From NCBI GenBank assembly GCA_963743575.1, contig CAVUQC010000007.1:558001-622000 (forward strand): a stretch of DNA of 64,000 nt, in the 5' to 3' direction. The number at the start of each line of letters is the position of its first letter. The first letter of the stretch is position 1. Both the position numbers and the translations under genes were made by a program. The notes beneath the pieces were generated by a model. The model worked only from the letters and a program-made list of their open reading frames with translations. It did no database searches and was not told the DNA's origin. Below are positions 61,111 through 64,000 of the stretch, piece by piece. This DNA comes from DASUPK01 sp963743575 (GTDB taxonomy: Bacteria > Actinomycetota > Thermoleophilia > Solirubrobacterales > 70-9).

Positions 61111-61773
61111 ATGACCAAGTTCCATCCCCGGAGGCAGGGAGATATCGGCGAGGCGGCGGCGATCGAGTGGCTGACACGGATCGGAGCGGCAGTGGCGTTT
61201 CCCCTGTTTCACAGTCCGAACTACGACCTGGTCGTCGATCTCGGTCGCGGCCTGTTCAGGGTTCAGGTGAAGACCTCGAGCTGTAGTCATGGCTCTACCG
61301 ATCGTTTTGCTGTGCAGCTAGCCACTTCGGGCGGCAATCAAAGTTGGAATGGAGTGGTGAAGAAGTTCGATCCTTCCCGCTTCGACTTTCTTTTTGCGCT
61401 GGTCGAGGACGGCAGGAGATGGTTCATCCCGGCGAGTGAGATTGGAGCTAGCCACCAGATCGTCCTCGGCGGCGAGAAGTACTCCGAGTTCCAGGTGGGC
61501 CGATCCGAGCCGCTTGATCGTCCTGGCTCGCCTCGTTCTACACTGCCCGGCCGGAGGGGGGGCGCCGGAGTTGGAGAGCCGGGCCGGACTGTAAATCCGG
61601 TGGCGCAGCCTGAGTGGGTTCGATTCCCACCCCCCCCATTTCCGCCGCCGTTCAACGAGAAATCCGACGGTTCGACGCGGCTTGCCCCGCGAAGCGCGGA
61701 TCGGACGCGGCTCTCGGCAAACCACCAGCTCACCATCCCGCGGAGGACCTACGACGCGTCGGGCTTCGGGTAG
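61111..61773 (+). CDS. PD-(D/E)XK endonuclease-like ORF reading into tRNA-Tyr
   Basis: A 220-residue frame. Residues ~8-130 resemble group-I-intron-associated PD-(D/E)XK nucleases: GDIGEAAAIEWLTRIGA, NYDLVVDLGRGLFRVQVKTS (Asp39, Gln52, Lys54), NGVVKKFDPSRFDFLFALVE and RRWFIPASEIG. No stop occurs after the domain (about residue 135), so the frame runs through the entire tRNA-Tyr and into an AbrB remnant, where it ends. The last ~85 residues are therefore probably not a selected domain. Function may be DNA cleavage. Confidence 0.65.
   Translation: MTKFHPRRQGDIGEAAAIEWLTRIGAAVAFPLFHSPNYDLVVDLGRGLFRVQVKTSSCSHGSTDRFAVQLATSGGNQSWNGVVKKFDPSRFDFLFALVEDGRRWFIPASEIGASHQIVLGGEKYSEFQVGRSEPLDRPGSPRSTLPGRRGGAGVGEPGRTVNPVAQPEWVRFPPPPFPPPFNEKSDGSTRLAPRSADRTRLSANHQLTIPRRTYDASGFG
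61556..61638 (+). tRNA. tRNA-Tyr(GTA)
   Basis: An 83-base tRNA with a long variable arm: acceptor GGGGGGG/CCCCCCC, anticodon stem CCGGA/TCCGG with loop CTGTAAA (anticodon GTA), variable arm around GGCGCAGCCTGA, T arm GTGGG-TTCGATT-CCCAC, discriminator A. CCA is not encoded. Position 8 appears to be C rather than the usual U. It lies inside the open reading frame of the endonuclease-like gene, on the same strand. Confidence 0.92.
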
Positions 61774-61931
61774 GGGATCGCCTCCGAGTGGAGGCGATCG
61801 GCGAGGGCCAGGTAGCGATCACACGGCTCGAGGAGTACTTGAGACGAGAGCCGGCCGAGGCCGAACGCCTCGCCCCCGAATCACCCGGAGGTTGGTCTTC
61901 TGCACCCGGGCAGGAACCGATGCCTCGGTGA
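61699..61931 (+). pseudogene. AbrB/SpoVT-type antitoxin remnant (frameshifted)
   Basis: Two adjacent frames together give a swapped-hairpin AbrB domain: RTRLSANHQLTIPRRTYDAS then GF in one frame up to a TAG at 61771, and RVGDRLRVEAIGEGQVAITR then LEEYLRRE in the next frame ending at 61931. Loss of one base near 61766-61772 explains the break. No start codon is visible before the N-terminal part and no toxin gene follows, so it is a decayed antitoxin. Confidence 0.65.
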
Positions 61932-62014
61932 AAGCTGCCGGGGTCCGGCCCGGCCGGCCAACGAGATTTGCAGGCTCTTTCTAGCCCTCGGCCCAGCCCG
62001 CCAAACGTGCTCGC

Positions 62015-63136
62015 TCAGCCCAGGCCGCGCAGGCACTGCGACTCGGGCATCGCCTTGAGCCGCTTCAGCGTGTTGTTCTCGATCTGACGGATCCGTTCAC
62101 GGGTCACGCCGAAGGCCGTACCGACCTCCTCGAGCGTCATCGGCTGGCGCCCACCGAGCCCGTAGCGCAGTTCCAGCACCTCGCGGTCCCGGGACGGCAG
62201 GGCCGCCAGGGCCCTCGCAACGTCCTCCCGCTGCAGGTTGTCCGAGGCCGTCTCGAACGGCGATTCGGTCTGCTCGTCCGCCACGAAGTCCCCCAATTCG
62301 GAATCGTCCTCGTCGCCGACCGGCTTCTCCAGCGAAACCGGCATCTGGCTAACCCTGAGGATCTCGCGGACCTCGCGAGCGGTCCAGCCCAGCTCCGCGC
62401 CGATCTCCGCCCGCTCCGGCTCCCGACCCAGCCGCTGCACCAGGCTCCGCTCGACGTGCACGACCCGGTTCAGCTTCTCGACCATGTGAACCGGAATTCG
62501 AATCGTCCTCGACTTGTCGGCCAGTGACCTGGTCACCGCCTGGCGAATCCACCAGGTGGCATAGGTCGAGAACTTGTACCCCCGCCGGTAGTCGAACTTC
62601 TCGACGGCGCGAATCAACCCCAGCGAGCCCTCCTGAATCAGGTCGAGGAAGCTCAGCCCTCGTCCGAGATAAGACTTGGATATCGAAACGACCAGCCGCA
62701 GGTTCGCCTCGACCATGTGCCGCTTCGCGGCCATGTCACCCCGCTCGATCCGCTTCGCCAGCGCGACCTCCTGGTCGGCGGTGAGCAGATCCACGGTTCC
62801 GATCGAGCGCAGATAGAGCCGCAGCGAGTCCAGGCTCGGCTCGACCGTCAGATCCAGCTCCTGCTTCTTCCCGTTCCCATTGGAGGCACCGTCGCCCTTG
62901 CCCTCCTTGTAGGCCGTGACACCGTCGGCGGCGATCACGTCCACACCCTGCTCGACGAGATGGCTGTGCAGCTCGGACACCTGTTCCTTGGTGACCTCCA
63001 CCTCCTCGAGCGTCGAGGCGATCTCCTCGAACGTCAGATAACCCCGCTCGGTCCCAGTTGCGATCAGACCGCGCAGCTCCTCCCTCCCCTCGAAGGGCTG
63101 CTCCTCGGCGATCGCGGCTTCGCGAATAGACGCCAT
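62015..63136 (-). CDS. rpoD: Primary-type RNA polymerase sigma factor (RpoD/SigA family)
   Basis: A 373-residue sigma70: region 1.1-like acidic N-terminus, 1.2 (DSLRLYLRSIG), 2.1-2.4 (NLRLVVSISKSY, DLIQEGSLGLIRAVEKFDYR, YATWWIRQAVTRSLADKSRT), region 3 and 4.2 (MTLEEVGTAFGVTRERIRQI). It lacks a long basic N-terminal extension. The end ESQCLRGLG replaces the usual LRSYLD-like terminus. It could be the housekeeping factor or a close HrdB-like paralogue. A GGAGGAGGAG ribosome site precedes the start. Confidence 0.9.
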   Translation of the reverse strand: MASIREAAIAEEQPFEGREELRGLIATGTERGYLTFEEIASTLEEVEVTKEQVSELHSHLVEQGVDVIAADGVTAYKEGKGDGASNGNGKKQELDLTVEPSLDSLRLYLRSIGTVDLLTADQEVALAKRIERGDMAAKRHMVEANLRLVVSISKSYLGRGLSFLDLIQEGSLGLIRAVEKFDYRRGYKFSTYATWWIRQAVTRSLADKSRTIRIPVHMVEKLNRVVHVERSLVQRLGREPERAEIGAELGWTAREVREILRVSQMPVSLEKPVGDEDDSELGDFVADEQTESPFETASDNLQREDVARALAALPSRDREVLELRYGLGGRQPMTLEEVGTAFGVTRERIRQIENNTLKRLKAMPESQCLRGLG

Positions 63137-63214
63137 CTCTCTCTCTCCTCCTCCCGGACTCCCGGACCGCCCGATCCCTCCCCTAAAAAGGGACCTAAGC
63201 GAAAAGCGAGCGGG

Positions 63215-63248
63215 AGTATACGGGCGGGCTGAGTCGCTAGTTGACTCA
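63215..63248 (-). promoter_or_regulatory. Promoter and inverted repeat upstream of the sigma gene
   Basis: TATACT (63215-63220) is a strong -10 box about 80 bases before the sigma start. There is no TTGACA at the right distance; instead an inverted repeat TGAGTC-7 bases-GACTCA (63230-63235, 63243-63248) covers the -35 region, as expected of an operator or of a regulator-dependent promoter. Confidence 0.5.
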
Positions 63249-63300
63249 CTTTTCAGGCAATTTCCGGACCCGGCGATTTCGGCCCGCCATACTGGACGGG

Positions 63301-64000
63301 ATGGCCGAACCGCTCCAGACCGTCACACCCCCGGGCCGCGACGCCCAGGCCGAGACCCCGGCAACCAGGGTCAGCCTCTCCCGCGTCGGCGTCGTCGGTG
63401 TCGAGAAGATCATCCGCGTCTGCGCATCCCAGAACGGCGGAGACGCGACCGACGAGTCCCTCTACCACGCCGACCTCGAATGCTTCGTCGACCTCAACCC
63501 GGAGCAGGCCGGTGTCCACATGTCCCGCTTCGAAGAGGTCGTCAACGAGGCCATCGACACCGTCGTCCTCGGTGAAGCCCTCCGAGCCGAGGGTCTCGCG
63601 GCCCACATCGCCGAGCATGTCCGAGAGCGCCAGGGCGGCATCCGCGCCGAGGTCAAGATCGCGGCCCGCTACCCCGAGACGGTCCCGGCCCCGGTCTCCG
63701 GCCTTCCCACCCAGGAGCTGTACACCCTCTTCGGCACCGCCGTCGCGTCCGACCGCGGCACCAGGACCCTGATCGGCGTCGAGGCGCAGGGGATGACCGC
63801 CTGCCCGTGTGCCCAGGGTCTGGTCGAGGACGGAGCTCGCGAGCGCCTCACCGAGGAGGGCTTCGGCGCCGAGGACATCGACCGCATCGTCGACGCCGTC
63901 CCCCTCGCCACCCATAACCAGCGCGGCATCGGCACCCTCTACATCGGGACTCCCGAGAACTCCGGCGTGGACATCGACGCCCGCCGGCTCCTCCGCATCG
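63301..64000 (+). CDS. folE2: GTP cyclohydrolase FolE2/MptA family (3' end outside window)
   Basis: About 233 residues are visible. The family signatures HADLECFVDLNPEQAGVHMS followed by RF, and GMTACPCAQGLVED (with the metal-binding cysteine) identify a type IB GTP cyclohydrolase, which makes the pterin precursor for folate or related cofactors. RVSLSRVGVVGVEKIIRVC at the start is also typical. ATG start at 63301, divergent from the sigma factor gene with 164 bp between. Confidence 0.9.
   Translation, partial: MAEPLQTVTPPGRDAQAETPATRVSLSRVGVVGVEKIIRVCASQNGGDATDESLYHADLECFVDLNPEQAGVHMSRFEEVVNEAIDTVVLGEALRAEGLAAHIAEHVRERQGGIRAEVKIAARYPETVPAPVSGLPTQELYTLFGTAVASDRGTRTLIGVEAQGMTACPCAQGLVEDGARERLTEEGFGAEDIDRIVDAVPLATHNQRGIGTLYIGTPENSGVDIDARRLLRI

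Noticed and set aside
61639..61773. Tail of the endonuclease ORF as a genuine C-terminal domain
   Set aside because: It is the translation of tRNA-Tyr 3' flank and of an AbrB remnant; no sign of selection as part of the nuclease.

Overview
This is a GC-rich stretch of an actinobacterial chromosome. Gene order, zinc-ribbon ribosomal proteins (S4, S14, L36, L33), GTG/TTG starts and secreted proteins with lysine-rich segments point to class Thermoleophilia (Solirubrobacterales-like). That placement is inference from style and content, not a phylogeny. Nearly all housekeeping genes lie on the minus strand.

Layout. (1) 1-6415: ligA (cut by the window edge), surE and truA, then two small membrane proteins on the plus strand, a secreted sulfatase, and rplQ. 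(2) 6062-24354: the merged alpha/spc/S10 ribosomal superoperon, read right to left from rpsJ to rplQ, with secY, adk, map and rpoA. It is broken between map and rpmJ by a plus-strand ltrA/SHOCT pair, and infA is not found at that place. (3) 24526-30576: the str genes rpsL-rpsG-fusA-tuf, broken between rpsG and fusA by two translationally coupled plus-strand membrane proteins. (4) 30612-31900: small plus-strand accessory genes (HAD, membrane, VOC). (5) 31964-43890: rpmG-secE-nusG-rplK-rplA-rplJ-rplL-rpoB-rpoC, with a near-consensus promoter before rpoB and an L10-type leader with a terminator before rplJ. (6) 44034-60250: an accessory region of secreted and surface proteins (two beta-helix proteins, a lipoprotein, two Tat-exported PhoD phosphatases around an acyl-CoA dehydrogenase, a large secreted serine hydrolase, an FHA membrane protein, two tandem glycoside-hydrolase-like proteins) ending at tRNA-Thr. 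(7) 60297-64000: an SDR, a PD-(D/E)XK endonuclease ORF that runs into tRNA-Tyr, an AbrB-like pseudogene, the primary-type sigma factor, and the start of folE2.

The genes together supply ribosome and RNA polymerase synthesis, with translation coupled by many 1-8 nt overlaps, plus secretion (SecY, SecE) and a set of exported proteins.

The most unusual signals are: (a) a 163-bp foldback element exactly between rplB and rplW, with a 32-pair terminal stem and three internal hairpins, whose eight non-Watson-Crick pairs are all G.U in plus-strand RNA, antisense to the operon; (b) a ~100-bp coding module shared by rpsE and rplJ (93 of 102 bases identical by hand alignment), with a diverged copy inside rplC and a short orphan piece downstream of rpsG, suggesting an in-frame dispersed repeat in ribosomal proteins; (c) long charged extensions on L22 (basic), S17, L5, S5, L10 and L1 (acidic) and SecE.
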